In this document: one piece after another, positions 15,711 to 25,944 of the stretch | Numbering within the stretch: the first letter of the stretch is position 1 | Layout of the letters: each line of letters begins with the position of its first letter | Source of the DNA: Cytobacillus gottheilii | Lineage (GTDB): Bacteria; Bacillota; Bacilli; Bacillales; Cytobacillaceae | Direction of reading: 5' to 3' | Length of the DNA: 64,000 nt | Assembly (NCBI RefSeq): GCF_001636345.1 | Contig: NZ_KV440945.1 | Span: 4,251,854-4,315,853 of the forward strand | The notes under the pieces: generated by a model | Told to the model about the DNA's origin: nothing | The model's database searches: none | Seen by the model: the letters and a program-made list of their open reading frames with translations, nothing else | Position numbers and translations under genes: made by a program

Positions 15711-15748
15711 ACAAAATGGCCAGCTTTCCACCAGGGAAGCTGACCACT
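15711..15748 (-). terminator. ptsG terminator
   Basis: On the minus strand TGGTCAGCTTCC pairs with GGAAAGCTGGCCA around a short loop, followed by a T-rich tract (TTTTGTTTTT). Confidence 0.85.
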
Positions 15749-15764
15749 TTCTTCTATATATATA

Positions 15765-17831
15765 TTATTTTTCGATCTTGATGATTTCTTTGTCATTTAG
15801 ATCAACATTGCCAGGTTTATTGATAACCACTTTTTCTCCTGATTGCAGATTTGTAAATACAATCGGAGTCATGATAGAAGGAGCATTTTGTTTAATATAC
15901 TTAAGATCTACCTGCAGCAGCTGCTGACCTGCTTTAATGGCATCTCCTTCTTTGACAAATGTTTCAAAGCCTTGTCCTTTTAACTTAACTGTATCAATAC
16001 CAACGTGGATTAAAATTTCTCTTCCACTGTCAGACAGTATGCCAATTGCATGTTTAGTCGGGAACAGATTAACGATCTTTCCATCTACCGGCGAAACGAT
16101 TTTTCCATTTGAAGGAACAATTGCAAATCCATCACCCATCATTTTTCCAGAGAATACAGCATCTGGAACTTCTGTTATTGGTTTAATTTCACCTTTAATC
16201 GGCGATACAAAAGAATCTTCTTTATGTTCTGTTTGCAATGCCTCTGGGTTCACTTCTTCGATTTGCTGCTCCACTCCGCCTTCAGGAGCCTTTTCAACAA
16301 CACGCGGTCTTTTACCGTTCATAATATCTTTCATTTGACCTTTTATTGTTTCAGAACGCGGGCCAAAGATAGCTTGAATATTATTTCCAACTTCGAGTAC
16401 ACCTGAAGCACCAAGCTTTTTAAGACGATTTTTATCAACAGATCCGATGTCATTTACCGATACACGGAGACGAGTGATACAAGCATCTAAATGCGAGATA
16501 TTTTCTTTGCCACCCATTGCTTCTAAAACATCATACGGAAGATCTCCGCCTTTTCCTGAACCGGCTGTTGCTTCTTCCTCATCATCCTCAACCAATTCAC
16601 GGCCAGGTGTTTTTAGATTAAACTTGCGAATTGCAAATCTGAATCCGAAATAGTAAATAACAGCAAACACTAACCCAACCGGGATCACGATCCACGCATT
16701 TGTCTGCGGGTTAATTAAACCGAATAAGATATAGTCAATGAGTCCGCCAGAGAATGTCATACCGATTTTTACATCCAATAAATGCATGGTCATAAAGGAA
16801 AGTCCAGCAAAGACTGCATGTATTGCAAAAAGAACTGGTGCAACAAATAGGAATGAGAACTCAAGCGGTTCTGTGATACCTGTTAAGAAAGAAGTAAGCG
16901 CTGCGGAAGCCATTAAGCCCCCAACAAGCACTTTTTTCTCTGGACGTGCTTCATGATAAATCGCTAAAGCAGCTGCTGGAAGACCAAACATCATGAATGG
17001 GAATTTACCAGTCATAAACGTTCCAGCCGTTAGGTTTTGTACATTATCTGTGATCTGTGCCATGAAGATACGCTGATCTCCTCGAACTACTTCACCAGCA
17101 TTTGTTAAGTATTCGCCAAATTCATACCAGAATGGAGAATAGAATATATGGTGCAATCCAAAAGGAATGAGAGAACGTTCTATTAAACCAAACACGAAAG
17201 CAGAAATTGTTAAATTTGCATGAACCATATTTTGTGAAAATGCATTTAATGCGTCTTGAATTGGAGGCCAGATAAATAACATCACAACCCCAAGTATGAC
17301 AGAAGCTCCTGCAGTTACAATCGGCACAAATCGTTTACCTGCGAAAAATCCTAAGTAAGAAGGAAGCTCAATTTCAAAAAATTTATTATAAAGAGTAGCT
17401 GCAATGATCCCGACAATTATACCGCCAAACACACCTGTTTGCAGTGTTGGAATCCCTAGTACGTTTGCATAATTCAATCCATTGACATCTTCAGCAGTAA
17501 TCCCTGCTGCTGTTCCCATTGTCACATTCATAATTAAGTATCCGATGATCGCCGCTAATCCGGCTACACCTTCTCCGCCAGCAAGCCCCACAGCAACACC
17601 AACTGCAAACAATACCGGCAAGTTAGCAAAAACAATATCTCCGGCCTTTTGCATTACGGATGCGATTAATTCAACCGTACTATTATCAAGAAACGGTGCC
17701 AGTTCTAATAACGTCGGGTTATTTAAAGCTGAACCCAGTGCTAGTAAAATACCGGCTGCCGGCAAGAGTGCAACCGGAAGCATTAGTGCCTTCCCTACCT
17801 TTTGCAGGACACCGAAAAGCTTTTTAAACAT
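15765..17831 (-). CDS. ptsG: PTS glucose transporter EIICBA (PtsG)
   Basis: Imports and phosphorylates glucose using phosphate relayed from HPr. The start is the ATG giving [21 protein letters not shown], with GGAGGG upstream; upstream in-frame codons are in the leader. Order of domains in the 688 residues: membrane EIIC (about 1-410, with [14 protein letters not shown] and [15 protein letters not shown]), EIIB (about 440-510, with the phosphocysteine in [13 protein letters not shown]), linker, and EIIA (about 545-688, with [17 protein letters not shown] containing the phosphohistidine). All three modules are intact. Expression is controlled by the RAT/terminator in its leader and by GlcT from the adjacent gene. 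Confidence 0.96.
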   Translation of the reverse strand: MFKKLFGVLQKVGKALMLPVALLPAAGILLALGSALNNPTLLELAPFLDNSTVELIASVMQKAGDIVFANLPVLFAVGVAVGLAGGEGVAGLAAIIGYLIMNVTMGTAAGITAEDVNGLNYANVLGIPTLQTGVFGGIIVGIIAATLYNKFFEIELPSYLGFFAGKRFVPIVTAGASVILGVVMLFIWPPIQDALNAFSQNMVHANLTISAFVFGLIERSLIPFGLHHIFYSPFWYEFGEYLTNAGEVVRGDQRIFMAQITDNVQNLTAGTFMTGKFPFMMFGLPAAALAIYHEARPEKKVLVGGLMASAALTSFLTGITEPLEFSFLFVAPVLFAIHAVFAGLSFMTMHLLDVKIGMTFSGGLIDYILFGLINPQTNAWIVIPVGLVFAVIYYFGFRFAIRKFNLKTPGRELVEDDEEEATAGSGKGGDLPYDVLEAMGGKENISHLDACITRLRVSVNDIGSVDKNRLKKLGASGVLEVGNNIQAIFGPRSETIKGQMKDIMNGKRPRVVEKAPEGGVEQQIEEVNPEALQTEHKEDSFVSPIKGEIKPITEVPDAVFSGKMMGDGFAIVPSNGKIVSPVDGKIVNLFPTKHAIGILSDSGREILIHVGIDTVKLKGQGFETFVKEGDAIKAGQQLLQVDLKYIKQNAPSIMTPIVFTNLQSGEKVVINKPGNVDLNDKEIIKIEK

Positions 17832-17903
17832 GTGTAAACCCTCCAAACAATATTTTTTTAGCTCATTAAGCGTTTTCAATAAGAATAAAAATACCGATAA
17901 CAA

Positions 17904-18019
17904 CAAAAAAGGCATGAGGGAAAAAGGGATTATAATTGGATTCTATAGGGTAGGTTACCCTAAAAAACCCAAATCAATCATCCTTCTTCACTCATGCCTG
18001 ATCGAATCAGTAACACGTG
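17904..18019 (-). promoter_or_regulatory. RAT antiterminator and overlapping terminator of ptsG
   Basis: The minus strand at 17991-18019 reads CACGTGTTACTGATTCGATC then AGGCATGAG, essentially the B. subtilis ptsG RAT. The AGGCATGAG arm with its extension also pairs with CTCATGCCT at 17909-17917, which is followed by TTTTTT. RAT and terminator are therefore mutually exclusive; GlcT binding to RAT should allow ptsG transcription. Confidence 0.93.
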
Positions 18020-18040
18020 TAGAACGCATAATTTCATTAG

Positions 18041-18883
18041 TCATTTAATTTTATTTTGCAGCCTTTGCAAATGCATCGTCAAGTAGACTGCTTCTGCACT
18101 AAAGATAGGCTTTTTCAATTGCTGCTGCATAATCTTAATGAGCTTCCACGAAAGATTGTAACACACAGGATATTCTTCTTTCAAGAGGGAAGATATTTTT
18201 ATCGGCTCTTCCACTTTTTCCCCTGTGTTAACCCTTTCAATTGTAAATCTGATATGGCGGACTAGACGCATATAATCAATACTATCCTTATCAATTTCAA
18301 TATCGAGCTGGTCTTCAATCATGTTAACAATATGACTTACAAGCTGTGAATGCTGATTAACCTCTGACAAATCCTTATTAAGCATGGCACTATGAATGTG
18401 CAGAGCCACAAACCCTATTTCACCCTCTGGCAGGTGAATATCTGTTTTACGCTCAATGATCGCCACAACTTCCCTTGCAATATCATATTCAAAAGGGTAA
18501 AGCGTTTTCGTTTCAATCAGAAACGGGTTCTTCATTTCCATTCCATTCGCCAGCCGGGAAACGGCAAACATCAAATGGTCTGTCAGTGCAACATGAATAT
18601 GTTCATTTAGAGAGTTTTTGGTGCGCTTCTTGATATAGTCAATCGAAGAAATAATAGCTTGATGAAGTTCATCCTCAACAAAGGGCAATAGCTTGATATA
18701 ATTCTCTTTTTCTTTTTCATTTTTTAAAATAAATAATTTCTCTATCGCTTCGTCTGATATGATATCATCTTTATTTCGATTAAAACCAACACCCTTGCCA
18801 ATAATGACAACTTCTCCAAAATCATCATGCGTGCCTATAATTACATTATTATTTAAAGCCTTTTTTATTCGATAATTATTCAT
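18041..18883 (-). CDS. glcT: Transcriptional antiterminator GlcT
   Basis: A BglG/SacY-family RNA-binding antiterminator that binds RAT in the ptsG leader. The N-terminal 60 residues form the CAT RNA-binding domain (RIKKALNNNVIIGTHDDFGEVVIIGKGVGF). Two PTS regulation domains follow: PRD1 with SLNEHIHVALTDHL and PEGEIGFVALHIHSA, and PRD2 with RLVRHIRFTIERV and AVYLTMHLQRL, each carrying conserved histidines. At 280 residues it matches GlcT, and the position next to ptsG confirms the assignment. ptsG is expected to switch GlcT off by phosphorylation when glucose is absent. Confidence 0.95.
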   Translation of the reverse strand: MNNYRIKKALNNNVIIGTHDDFGEVVIIGKGVGFNRNKDDIISDEAIEKLFILKNEKEKENYIKLLPFVEDELHQAIISSIDYIKKRTKNSLNEHIHVALTDHLMFAVSRLANGMEMKNPFLIETKTLYPFEYDIAREVVAIIERKTDIHLPEGEIGFVALHIHSAMLNKDLSEVNQHSQLVSHIVNMIEDQLDIEIDKDSIDYMRLVRHIRFTIERVNTGEKVEEPIKISSLLKEEYPVCYNLSWKLIKIMQQQLKKPIFSAEAVYLTMHLQRLQNKIK

Positions 18884-18965
18884 ACGCTCTCTCCGTCCAG
18901 CATTATGTACTTTATGTTATAAGAGCATCAATATGAAGTCAATTGTAATTTACAAGTCAATCATT

Positions 18966-18999
18966 TAAAAAGAGACCTGCCATTTCACGACAGGTCTCC
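18966..18999 (-). terminator. pbuG terminator
   Basis: On the minus strand GAGACCTG pairs with CAGGTCTC followed by TTTTTAAA. Confidence 0.85.
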
Positions 19000-19007
19000 A
19001 GCCATTA

Positions 19008-20336
19008 TTATTTTAAGAAAATAAAATATAGAACAAATACAACGAATAAGAAGTACATGATTGGATGGATTTCTTTTATCTTACCTTTTACAATCATCGT
19101 AATCGGATAGAAGATAAACCCGATCGCAATACCAGTTGCAATACTATATGTTAAAGGCATTGCCAAAATCGTTAAAAAGGCAGGAACTGCAATTTCAAAT
19201 TTTGTCCAATCAATCTTTCCTAATGAAGCTACCATAAGAACCCCAACAATAATTAAAGCAGGTGCTGTTACCGCAGAAGTAACCACCGATAAAAGCGGTG
19301 AGAAGAATAATGCAATTAAAAATAACACACCTGTAACAACAGCAGCTAAACCAGTTCTAGCTCCAGCTGCAACACCAGCAGTTGATTCAATATATGAAGT
19401 AGTCGTTGATGTTCCAAGCACTGCTCCAGCAACCGTTGCTGTCGAGTCAGCAAGAAGCGCTTTTCCTGCACGAGGAAGTTTGTTATCCTTCATTAATCCC
19501 GCTTGGTTGGCTACCCCAACTAATGTACCTGCAGTGTCAAAGAAATCAACAAACAAGAACGTTAAGATCACTACCAGCATTTGTGTTGAAAAGAATGAGC
19601 TATCACCAAAAGCACTAAAAGCAGCTCCGAATGTTGGGCTAACGTCAGGAATACTGCCAACAATTGCGTCAGGTTTCCCAACCAATCCAAAAATCATCCC
19701 AGCGACCGCAGTGATCACCATTCCGATAAAGATTCCGCCTTTAACTCCTCTTGTCATTAATATAACCGTAATCACAATACCAAATATAGCAAGCAAGACA
19801 TTGCCATCACTTAAATCACCAAAGCCTAATAAAACAGCATCATCATTCACGATAATATTTGCATTTTGAGCACCAACAAAGGTAATAAACAAACCGATAC
19901 CTGCAGAAACTGCATATTTAAGCTCAGCAGGAATGGCATTGATGATTTTTTCCCGAATACCTGATAGTGATAAAACAATAAATATCAGACCAGAGATCAT
20001 TACTCCGCCTAATGCATGCTCCCAAGGAATCCCCATTGTCAGGACAACCGTATAAGCAAAGAATGCATTTAAGCCCATACCTGGTGCAAGCGCAACTGGG
20101 TATCTGGCAAGCAGCCCCATTATTAATGATCCAATTGCTGCAGCAAGCGCAGTTGCTACAAAAACAGCTCCTTGGTCCATTCTCATTGATTCTGGCAGAT
20201 CTGGCACATCCCCAAGTGATAATGTAAATGGATTTACAGCTAAAATATAAGCCATTGATAAGAACGTAGTCAGACCGCCAAGAATTTCACGGCGATAGTT
20301 TGTTCCAAGCTCTTCGAACTGGAAATACTTCTTCAT
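19008..20336 (-). CDS. pbuG: Hypoxanthine/guanine permease PbuG
   Basis: A proton-coupled purine-base uptake system of the AzgA/NCS2-like family in the cytoplasmic membrane. The 442-residue protein starts MKKYFQFEELGTNYRREILGGLTTFLSMAYIL, matching B. subtilis PbuG, and contains the family blocks LAPGMGLNAFFAY, FLFVDFFDTAGTLVG and LLADSTATVAGAVLGTSTTTSY. About a dozen membrane segments are evident. GGAGGAG precedes the ATG. A guanine riboswitch with terminator controls it, so salvage uptake is repressed when guanine is plentiful. Confidence 0.95.
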   Translation of the reverse strand: MKKYFQFEELGTNYRREILGGLTTFLSMAYILAVNPFTLSLGDVPDLPESMRMDQGAVFVATALAAAIGSLIMGLLARYPVALAPGMGLNAFFAYTVVLTMGIPWEHALGGVMISGLIFIVLSLSGIREKIINAIPAELKYAVSAGIGLFITFVGAQNANIIVNDDAVLLGFGDLSDGNVLLAIFGIVITVILMTRGVKGGIFIGMVITAVAGMIFGLVGKPDAIVGSIPDVSPTFGAAFSAFGDSSFFSTQMLVVILTFLFVDFFDTAGTLVGVANQAGLMKDNKLPRAGKALLADSTATVAGAVLGTSTTTSYIESTAGVAAGARTGLAAVVTGVLFLIALFFSPLLSVVTSAVTAPALIIVGVLMVASLGKIDWTKFEIAVPAFLTILAMPLTYSIATGIAIGFIFYPITMIVKGKIKEIHPIMYFLFVVFVLYFIFLK

Positions 20337-20370
20337 TGTTTCTCCTCCTATGAATCTCTTTTTTTAAAAC

Positions 20371-20400
20371 AAAAAAGCTCCGGCAAGCAACCGGAGCTAA
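20371..20400 (-). terminator. Riboswitch terminator ahead of pbuG
   Basis: The minus strand has AGCTCCGGTTGCTTGCCGGAGCT followed by TTTTTT, located between the aptamer and pbuG. Confidence 0.9.
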
Positions 20401-20484
20401 GACTTTAAGGCGAGATTATGAAAGCTGCGGGCTAATAAGAATAAAGAATAATAGCTGATCATACCCGAAACTGTGCATAACACT

Positions 20485-20557
20485 TACCTCGTAGTCCAGC
20501 TATTTACGGCAGCTTGGTAGAAACTCTTGGGCCATATCCCCAAAATTATACGACGTA
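20485..20557 (-). promoter_or_regulatory. Guanine riboswitch aptamer (pbuG)
   Basis: The minus strand shows GTATAATT, GGATATGGCC, AGAGTTTCTACC, GCCGTAAATAGC and GGACTACGAGG in the order of a purine aptamer. P1 pairs TACGTCGTA with TACGAGGTA with one mismatch. The specificity base is C (guanine type). Confidence 0.95.
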
Positions 20558-20612
20558 TTACGACAAATATTTAATTCTTTTTTATTTTAGCAGTATAGGA
20601 CTTTTGAGTCAA

Positions 20613-20646
20613 TAAAAAAAACGAACATTTTCATGTTCGTTTTTTA
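20613..20646 (-). terminator. guaA terminator
   Basis: The minus strand has ACGAACATGAAAATGTTCGT followed by a run of eight T, about 20 bp after the guaA stop. Confidence 0.88.
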
Positions 20647-20665
20647 AAACGTTCGTATTTTTCAG

Positions 20666-22219
20666 TTATTCCCACTCAATCGTCGCAGGCGGCTTACTAG
20701 TGATATCATATACAACACGGTTAATATGATTTACCTCGTTTACAATTCTAGTGGAAATCAATTCAAGCACATCCCATGGAATACGAGCCCAGTCAGATGT
20801 CATGCCATCAATGGATGTAACAGCACGAATTCCGATTGTATAATCGTACGTTCTTGCATCTCCCATTACTCCGACACTGCGAATGTCCGGAAGCACAGTG
20901 AAGTATTGCCAAATATCACGATCAAGTCCAGCTTTTTTAATTTCTTCTCTTAAAATCGCATCAGATTCTCTTACGATTTCAAGCTTTTCTTCAGAAATTT
21001 CACCTAGAACACGGATTCCCAGACCTGGTCCTGGGAAAGGCTGTCTCCAAACCACTTCATCGGAAATGCCAAGCTCAGTCCCCAGTGCACGTACTTCATC
21101 TTTAAATAGTGTGTTTAAAGGTTCAATTAATTTGAACTGCATGTCTTCTGGCAGACCGCCCACATTGTGGTGAGACTTAATCGTTTGCGCAGTAGCTGTG
21201 CCGCTTTCAATAATATCTGTATATAACGTCCCTTGAGCTAAAAAGTCAATTCCTTCAAGCTTAACCGCTTCATCATCAAATACATAAATGAATTCGTTGC
21301 CGATGATTTTACGTTTTTGCTCCGGATCGCTGACACCTTTCAGCTTGCTTAAAAATCTTTCTTTCGCATCAACCTTAATGACATTCATATTGAAGCCATC
21401 TGCAAAAGTCTTCATTACACTATCCGCCTCGCCTTTGCGAAGAAGACCATGGTCAACAAAGATACATGTCAGCTGATCACCAATTGCCTTATGAATAAGA
21501 ACGGCAACAACGGATGAATCTACTCCGCCGCTTAAAGCGCAGAGCACTTTTTTATCGCCAACAGCTTGACGAATTTTCTCCATCTCAATTTCAATGAAAT
21601 TCTCCATGGACCAATCACCAGTACAGTCGCAAACATTAAAGACAAAGTTCTTCAGCATATCATTTCCGTGTACAGAATGGCGAACCTCTGGGTGGAATTG
21701 TACGGCATATAATCCTTTTTCTTCATTGCTCATTGCTGCAATTGGACAAGATGGATTTGTGCCATCAACAGTAAATCCTGGTGGAGCTTCTACAACAAGA
21801 TCTCCATGGCTCATCCAAACGACTTGTTCACTTGGCAGATCAGCAAATAGCTTTGATTCATTTTGTACATTTAAGACAGCTTTGCCATACTCACGATGCT
21901 TTGCCTGTTCAACTTTACCGCCAAAGTGCATAGTCATCAGCTGCATACCATAGCAAATACCAAAGATCGGTAAACCAAGATCAAAAATACGTTCATCACA
22001 GCGGAAAGAACCTTCGCCATACACACTGTTTGGACCGCCGGAAAAGATGATGCCCTTTGGATTTATTTTTTGGATTTCCTCAGCTGTAATCGTGTGAGGA
22101 TGCAATTCACTATATACACCTAATTCTCTAATACGGCGTGTAATGAGCTGGTTATATTGACTGCCGAAATCCAGCACAATGATCATTTCTTGGTTTTGCA
22201 ATTCTGTTTTCCCCGTCAC
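20666..22219 (-). CDS. guaA: GMP synthase (glutamine-hydrolysing) GuaA
   Basis: Aminates XMP to GMP with glutamine and ATP. The N-terminal class I glutaminase has [10 protein letters not shown], the nucleophile GICYGMQ near residue 80 and the triad His/Glu in QFHPEVRHS. The ATP-pyrophosphatase loop [14 protein letters not shown] and the C-terminal dimerisation domain ending KPPATIEWE follow. Two in-frame GTG codons compete; I chose the downstream one (517 residues) because AGAGGTG lies six bases before it, whereas the upstream GTG is part of that ribosome site. It has its own guanine riboswitch. Confidence 0.96.
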   Translation of the reverse strand: MTGKTELQNQEMIIVLDFGSQYNQLITRRIRELGVYSELHPHTITAEEIQKINPKGIIFSGGPNSVYGEGSFRCDERIFDLGLPIFGICYGMQLMTMHFGGKVEQAKHREYGKAVLNVQNESKLFADLPSEQVVWMSHGDLVVEAPPGFTVDGTNPSCPIAAMSNEEKGLYAVQFHPEVRHSVHGNDMLKNFVFNVCDCTGDWSMENFIEIEMEKIRQAVGDKKVLCALSGGVDSSVVAVLIHKAIGDQLTCIFVDHGLLRKGEADSVMKTFADGFNMNVIKVDAKERFLSKLKGVSDPEQKRKIIGNEFIYVFDDEAVKLEGIDFLAQGTLYTDIIESGTATAQTIKSHHNVGGLPEDMQFKLIEPLNTLFKDEVRALGTELGISDEVVWRQPFPGPGLGIRVLGEISEEKLEIVRESDAILREEIKKAGLDRDIWQYFTVLPDIRSVGVMGDARTYDYTIGIRAVTSIDGMTSDWARIPWDVLELISTRIVNEVNHINRVVYDITSKPPATIEWE

Positions 22220-22302
22220 GCTGTTCACCTCTTCAAGTAGTGTTAAGACCTATATGGTTGTTCATTGGTTCAATTTATAGCACCAGTCATTTTCGATAAA
22301 AA

Positions 22303-22351
22303 GAAAAAACCGCAATTCTGCTCTTCAAAAAAACTGAAGGCAGAATTCCGG
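22303..22351 (-). terminator. Riboswitch terminator ahead of guaA
   Basis: On the minus strand CCGGAATTCTGCCTTCA pairs imperfectly with TGAAGAGCAGAATTGCGG, followed by TTTTTT. Part of the left arm resembles the 3' side of P1, consistent with switching. Confidence 0.85.
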
Positions 22352-22376
22352 CTTTATATGCTAAAGAGAATTACTG

Positions 22377-22447
22377 CCTTCATAGTCAGATCATTTACGG
22401 CGATCCGGTAGAGACTTTCGAACCATATTATCGAGGATATATGAAGG
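22377..22447 (-). promoter_or_regulatory. Guanine-type riboswitch aptamer (guaA), variant J2/3
   Basis: P1 is a perfect 8-bp helix (CCTTCATA with TATGAAGG). GATAATATGG, CCGTAAAT and TGACTATG follow the purine-aptamer order, and the specificity base is C. J2/3 reads AGTCTCTACC where the other two aptamers here have AGTTTCTACC, changing the base equivalent to U48. The P2 helix also looks shorter than in the other two. Confidence 0.88.
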
Positions 22448-22528
22448 GTTGCTATATTTAATTTTGAACCAATGTTATTAAATCATTTTTTTCACTTAAC
22501 CTATTTTAACAACAGGTTATTTTTACGG

Positions 22529-24730
22529 TCAAGCTATTGTCTTTTTAATTAAATTTTCCCACAATTCCTTCGTCTTTTTGAAACTATCTTCATCAAGCTT
22601 GCCTCTGTATAATAAAAGCTCATAGTTAGACGTAAGCTCACCCATTTCATTGGAAGAAAAGAATTGATCAATATATGCAGCATAGTCTCTTAAAGTCTGT
22701 CCTTCCTTACGCTTTAGGCCATAGCGTTCCAGCTCTTTAAGAAGGATAAAATATGCCTTTGTAAAATCTTGATTGCTGCTGTTGTTTTTCATTTTCCAGA
22801 CATAATAACGAGGAAGCCAGCGTCCTCTTTTCAGATAGAATACCCATCCTATAACGGCAGCGATTAGTACCCCCAGAATAATCCATAAAGTATTTCTGTC
22901 GACAAAGCTTTTAAATGAATTCCACATTGTTGTCATAGAAAATCCTTCTGAATTCGATGCTGTTTCTGTCACATCCTCCTCAAGCTCAGGAGTTTCAGGC
23001 TGCTCTGAAGTCTCAGGCTGCTGTGCTGGTGTATCTGTTTCTGTATCGAAGTTGTACTGTATATTATTAGTGAAGCCTTGTGTAGGCTCAAATGGTACCC
23101 ATCCAACCTCAGGGAAGAAGATTTCCACCCAGGAATGGGCATTATTATTTGTCACTTCATATACACTCACGCCGCTGCCTGATCCTTCTATATAGTCTCC
23201 TTCTGTAAAACCCTTCACCCAGCGGGCAGGCATGTCAAGAGATCTTGCAAGCACGACCATAGCAGTTGAAAAGTTATCACAATATCCAATTTTTGTATCA
23301 AATAAAAATTGATCAACATAATCTTCATCTTCTCCAGGAACTGCCACATTTTGCTGGTCATAGGTAAAACCAGAGCTATTAAAATAGGACTCCAGTTCAC
23401 GAGCCATATCAAACCAATTGTCCTCATCCTGTGTGATCTCAACAGCTAGATCTCGGACACGCTGCGGCAGACTTTCCGGCAACTGTGTGTATCTTTCGAT
23501 TATCTCAGCCGGGAGCTCTGTTTCCCTATTTGATGACTGAAGTGTTGTCACACTATATTGAGAGGATTGATATGTGACCTCATATTCCGCTGCTGGTGTA
23601 CTTCTGCCTGTTTGATTTTGAGTGCTGATTTTTTCAATTTCTGAATCAAGTGAATAGGTCAGCTCAGGATTCGTTGTAATCGTTTGAACACCTAGCGGGT
23701 AAGCAATATGATCATAATTCATAACATTTAAAACAGAGCTGGTTCTTTCTGTCTTTTCAGAAGTCACATCTTCTGTAAGCTCTGGAATAGGCACGATCTC
23801 ATCTGCCCCAAAGAACACTTCACCTTCATCATCTTCCGACCGTATCCAGCCTTTTCCAGTATAAATATCCTTCGTTTCGATCTTCCAATAATGACGTGAT
23901 TGCATTTCCGTTCTCATCACTAGTGTGTCATCACCAATAAACGGCCCGCCTAGCTGAGAATCATTTTCTCCATATCCAATCTTTTTAATTCCAGGACCAG
24001 GACCTCCGCTATCCTCGCTATACGATTGAATAAACGGCACAGGATCTGGCCAAATAGGATCGGCCTTTGGAGCAGCTAGTCCAACCCCAACACTTAAAGC
24101 GATCATAATGGCAAGCGGGAGCATCCACTTGCGCGAGAAATGAAGAGAGGCTTTTACCCCTTCCTTTTCCAGGTATCGATAGTAGGTTAAGATCCCCATG
24201 GCAGCGAATCCTAAAATGATGGTTCGAACGATCGCCATATCCGCTTCATACGGTGTAAACGTATCTAAAACGGTGATATAGATCATCGTCATAAAGAAGA
24301 AAATAAAGATTTGCCTTCTGTTCATCAGCCAATAATGAACCAGATAGGTCATCAGCCACAAAAGCACAAAAAATAACAGACTGCGAAAATGATTTGTAAG
24401 ACCTGGCCAATCCCGGTTAAGGATCGTCTCGGAATTAGTGAAGATATCCTCCAAAAACGAACCTGCCCATGAGAGCGACAGAAACGAACCTTCTCCATAT
24501 AAAAAGTGAAGGGCATATAAAATAAATACGATCTTAACAATACCGCTCAATATAATCGGTGTACCTAAGTAGGCTAATAGTAACGATACTCCTGCAAACA
24601 TTATAAATAGCCATATATTTGAGGTGTCTGTCAGCTGTTCAACTGGCCTTAACCATTCCCACAGCAGCAGAAATCCAATTGCGTATAAGATCAGTGTTGT
24701 TAAATCTCTTTTCACATCACGTATTTTCAA
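22529..24730 (-). CDS. yebA: Transglutaminase-domain membrane protein YebA
   Basis: A 733-residue protein with an N-terminal block of about seven membrane segments (residues 10-220), a large extracytoplasmic domain, and one more membrane segment near residue 615 before a cytoplasmic tail with a DUF4129-like ending. The transglutaminase-like core (about 470-560) has GYCDNFSTAMVVLARSLDMPARWV with the catalytic Cys, NNAHSWVEIFFPEVGW with the His, and FEPTQGF, where the acidic position is Glu. It starts at a TTG with a GGAGGTGA site and overlaps the DUF58 gene by 4 bp. The trio MoxR-DUF58-transglutaminase is widespread upstream of guaA in Bacillus; its exact substrate is unknown. Confidence 0.9.
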   Translation of the reverse strand: MKIRDVKRDLTTLILYAIGFLLLWEWLRPVEQLTDTSNIWLFIMFAGVSLLLAYLGTPIILSGIVKIVFILYALHFLYGEGSFLSLSWAGSFLEDIFTNSETILNRDWPGLTNHFRSLLFFVLLWLMTYLVHYWLMNRRQIFIFFFMTMIYITVLDTFTPYEADMAIVRTIILGFAAMGILTYYRYLEKEGVKASLHFSRKWMLPLAIMIALSVGVGLAAPKADPIWPDPVPFIQSYSEDSGGPGPGIKKIGYGENDSQLGGPFIGDDTLVMRTEMQSRHYWKIETKDIYTGKGWIRSEDDEGEVFFGADEIVPIPELTEDVTSEKTERTSSVLNVMNYDHIAYPLGVQTITTNPELTYSLDSEIEKISTQNQTGRSTPAAEYEVTYQSSQYSVTTLQSSNRETELPAEIIERYTQLPESLPQRVRDLAVEITQDEDNWFDMARELESYFNSSGFTYDQQNVAVPGEDEDYVDQFLFDTKIGYCDNFSTAMVVLARSLDMPARWVKGFTEGDYIEGSGSGVSVYEVTNNNAHSWVEIFFPEVGWVPFEPTQGFTNNIQYNFDTETDTPAQQPETSEQPETPELEEDVTETASNSEGFSMTTMWNSFKSFVDRNTLWIILGVLIAAVIGWVFYLKRGRWLPRYYVWKMKNNSSNQDFTKAYFILLKELERYGLKRKEGQTLRDYAAYIDQFFSSNEMGELTSNYELLLYRGKLDEDSFKKTKELWENLIKKTIA

Positions 24731-25944
24731 GCTTTTCTCACCTCCGAAAAAGCTTCGGAGAAGTTGCCATCATGAATCATCACAACACGAATACCTCTCG
24801 CCGAGCTTTCAGACTTCAAAGCAAGCTCCAATTCTGTCGAAGAATCATTTTTTCCTTTTATTAAGAAAATCGTTACGATTCCTTTGCGGGAAGAGAAGTA
24901 ACCAGCTTTCTCAATTAATGCCTTTGTTAACTCCCCTGTCACAAGCATTAAATTGAAGTTTTGCTGTGCGAGAAATTTTTCAGTTTCCAATACACGATCA
25001 AACGACACAGCGCTCTCGTCTCTCACTTTCGCAAGGTGATAAAAGAGCTGCTGCTGCTGCGTTTCTCCTCCGCGAATCGGAAAAGCAGCCCGATCAGCCG
25101 AAGAAGTCAAAAAGCCAACTTGAGCACCTTTGCGCAAAATGGCTCTCATAATAGAGGCCGAAAACGATACAATTGCTTCAAAGGAACGATGCGGCGAACA
25201 GTCCATCATAATATAAACATCATGAGATTGACGCTGCTCAAATTCCTTTGTCATAATATCATTGCGCTTTGCCGTCGCCTTCCAATTTATCCAGGAAAAA
25301 CGATCGCCCGGCTGATATTCTCTAATGCCAATCGCCATCGATGTATCTCTCTGCACTCGCTCTCTTGAAGCAGTCATTCCTTGATCGTAATGATTTTCAA
25401 AAGGTTTATAAATTAATTCTTCATAAGATGGATAAACAACAAATCTCGCTTCTGTTTTTACAATGATCTCTTTTTCAATTAAACCGAGCGGATCCCCTGT
25501 TTTCAACCGAATAGCAGGAATAATATGCTCGCCTCTTGGCAGACTTTCAAGCACATATTCATAGGATAATTTTTTTTGAAAGCCAGGGAACATGAGCGTT
25601 TTTGATTTATTGACCATTCCAAACTGATTTAACTTTTCATCGATACAATCTTCAACCACAAGAAAGAAAAGCGGAAACTGAATAGATCTTTCAAGCTCAA
25701 TCGATACCTTCAGCTGCTCCCCTGCATTAAACTCGTGTTTCGATAATGAACGCACGGCTTCAATCCGCTGAAATGGATAGAAAACGAGGAATAACCCATA
25801 TAAGGCGAAAGGCAGGAAGCTGTAAAATAAAAACCAGCTGACAAACCCGCCTTGAAACATGGCATATGAAAATGTAAGGATGATCAAGAAAAAGAGCACA
25901 ACTAATTTCCAAACACCCTTTAATACCTTAAGAGATTGCTTCAT
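24727..25944 (-). CDS. yeaD: DUF58 protein YeaD
   Basis: A 405-residue protein with two membrane segments at residues 13-55, then a soluble region ending in a VWA-like fold. The DUF58 signature is visible as IREYQPGDRFSWINWKATAKRNDIMTKEFE near residue 205, followed by VYIMMDCSPHRSF (MIDAS-like DxS). DUF58 proteins act with MoxR ATPases encoded beside them. The ATG directly follows the moxR stop, and the end overlaps yebA by 4 bp. Confidence 0.9.
   Translation of the reverse strand: MKQSLKVLKGVWKLVVLFFLIILTFSYAMFQGGFVSWFLFYSFLPFALYGLFLVFYPFQRIEAVRSLSKHEFNAGEQLKVSIELERSIQFPLFFLVVEDCIDEKLNQFGMVNKSKTLMFPGFQKKLSYEYVLESLPRGEHIIPAIRLKTGDPLGLIEKEIIVKTEARFVVYPSYEELIYKPFENHYDQGMTASRERVQRDTSMAIGIREYQPGDRFSWINWKATAKRNDIMTKEFEQRQSHDVYIMMDCSPHRSFEAIVSFSASIMRAILRKGAQVGFLTSSADRAAFPIRGGETQQQQLFYHLAKVRDESAVSFDRVLETEKFLAQQNFNLMLVTGELTKALIEKAGYFSSRKGIVTIFLIKGKNDSSTELELALKSESSARGIRVVMIHDGNFSEAFSEVRKA

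Noticed and set aside
15581..15796. 71-residue minus-strand open frame
   Set aside because: Overlaps the ptsG terminator and ptsG end; no ribosome site.
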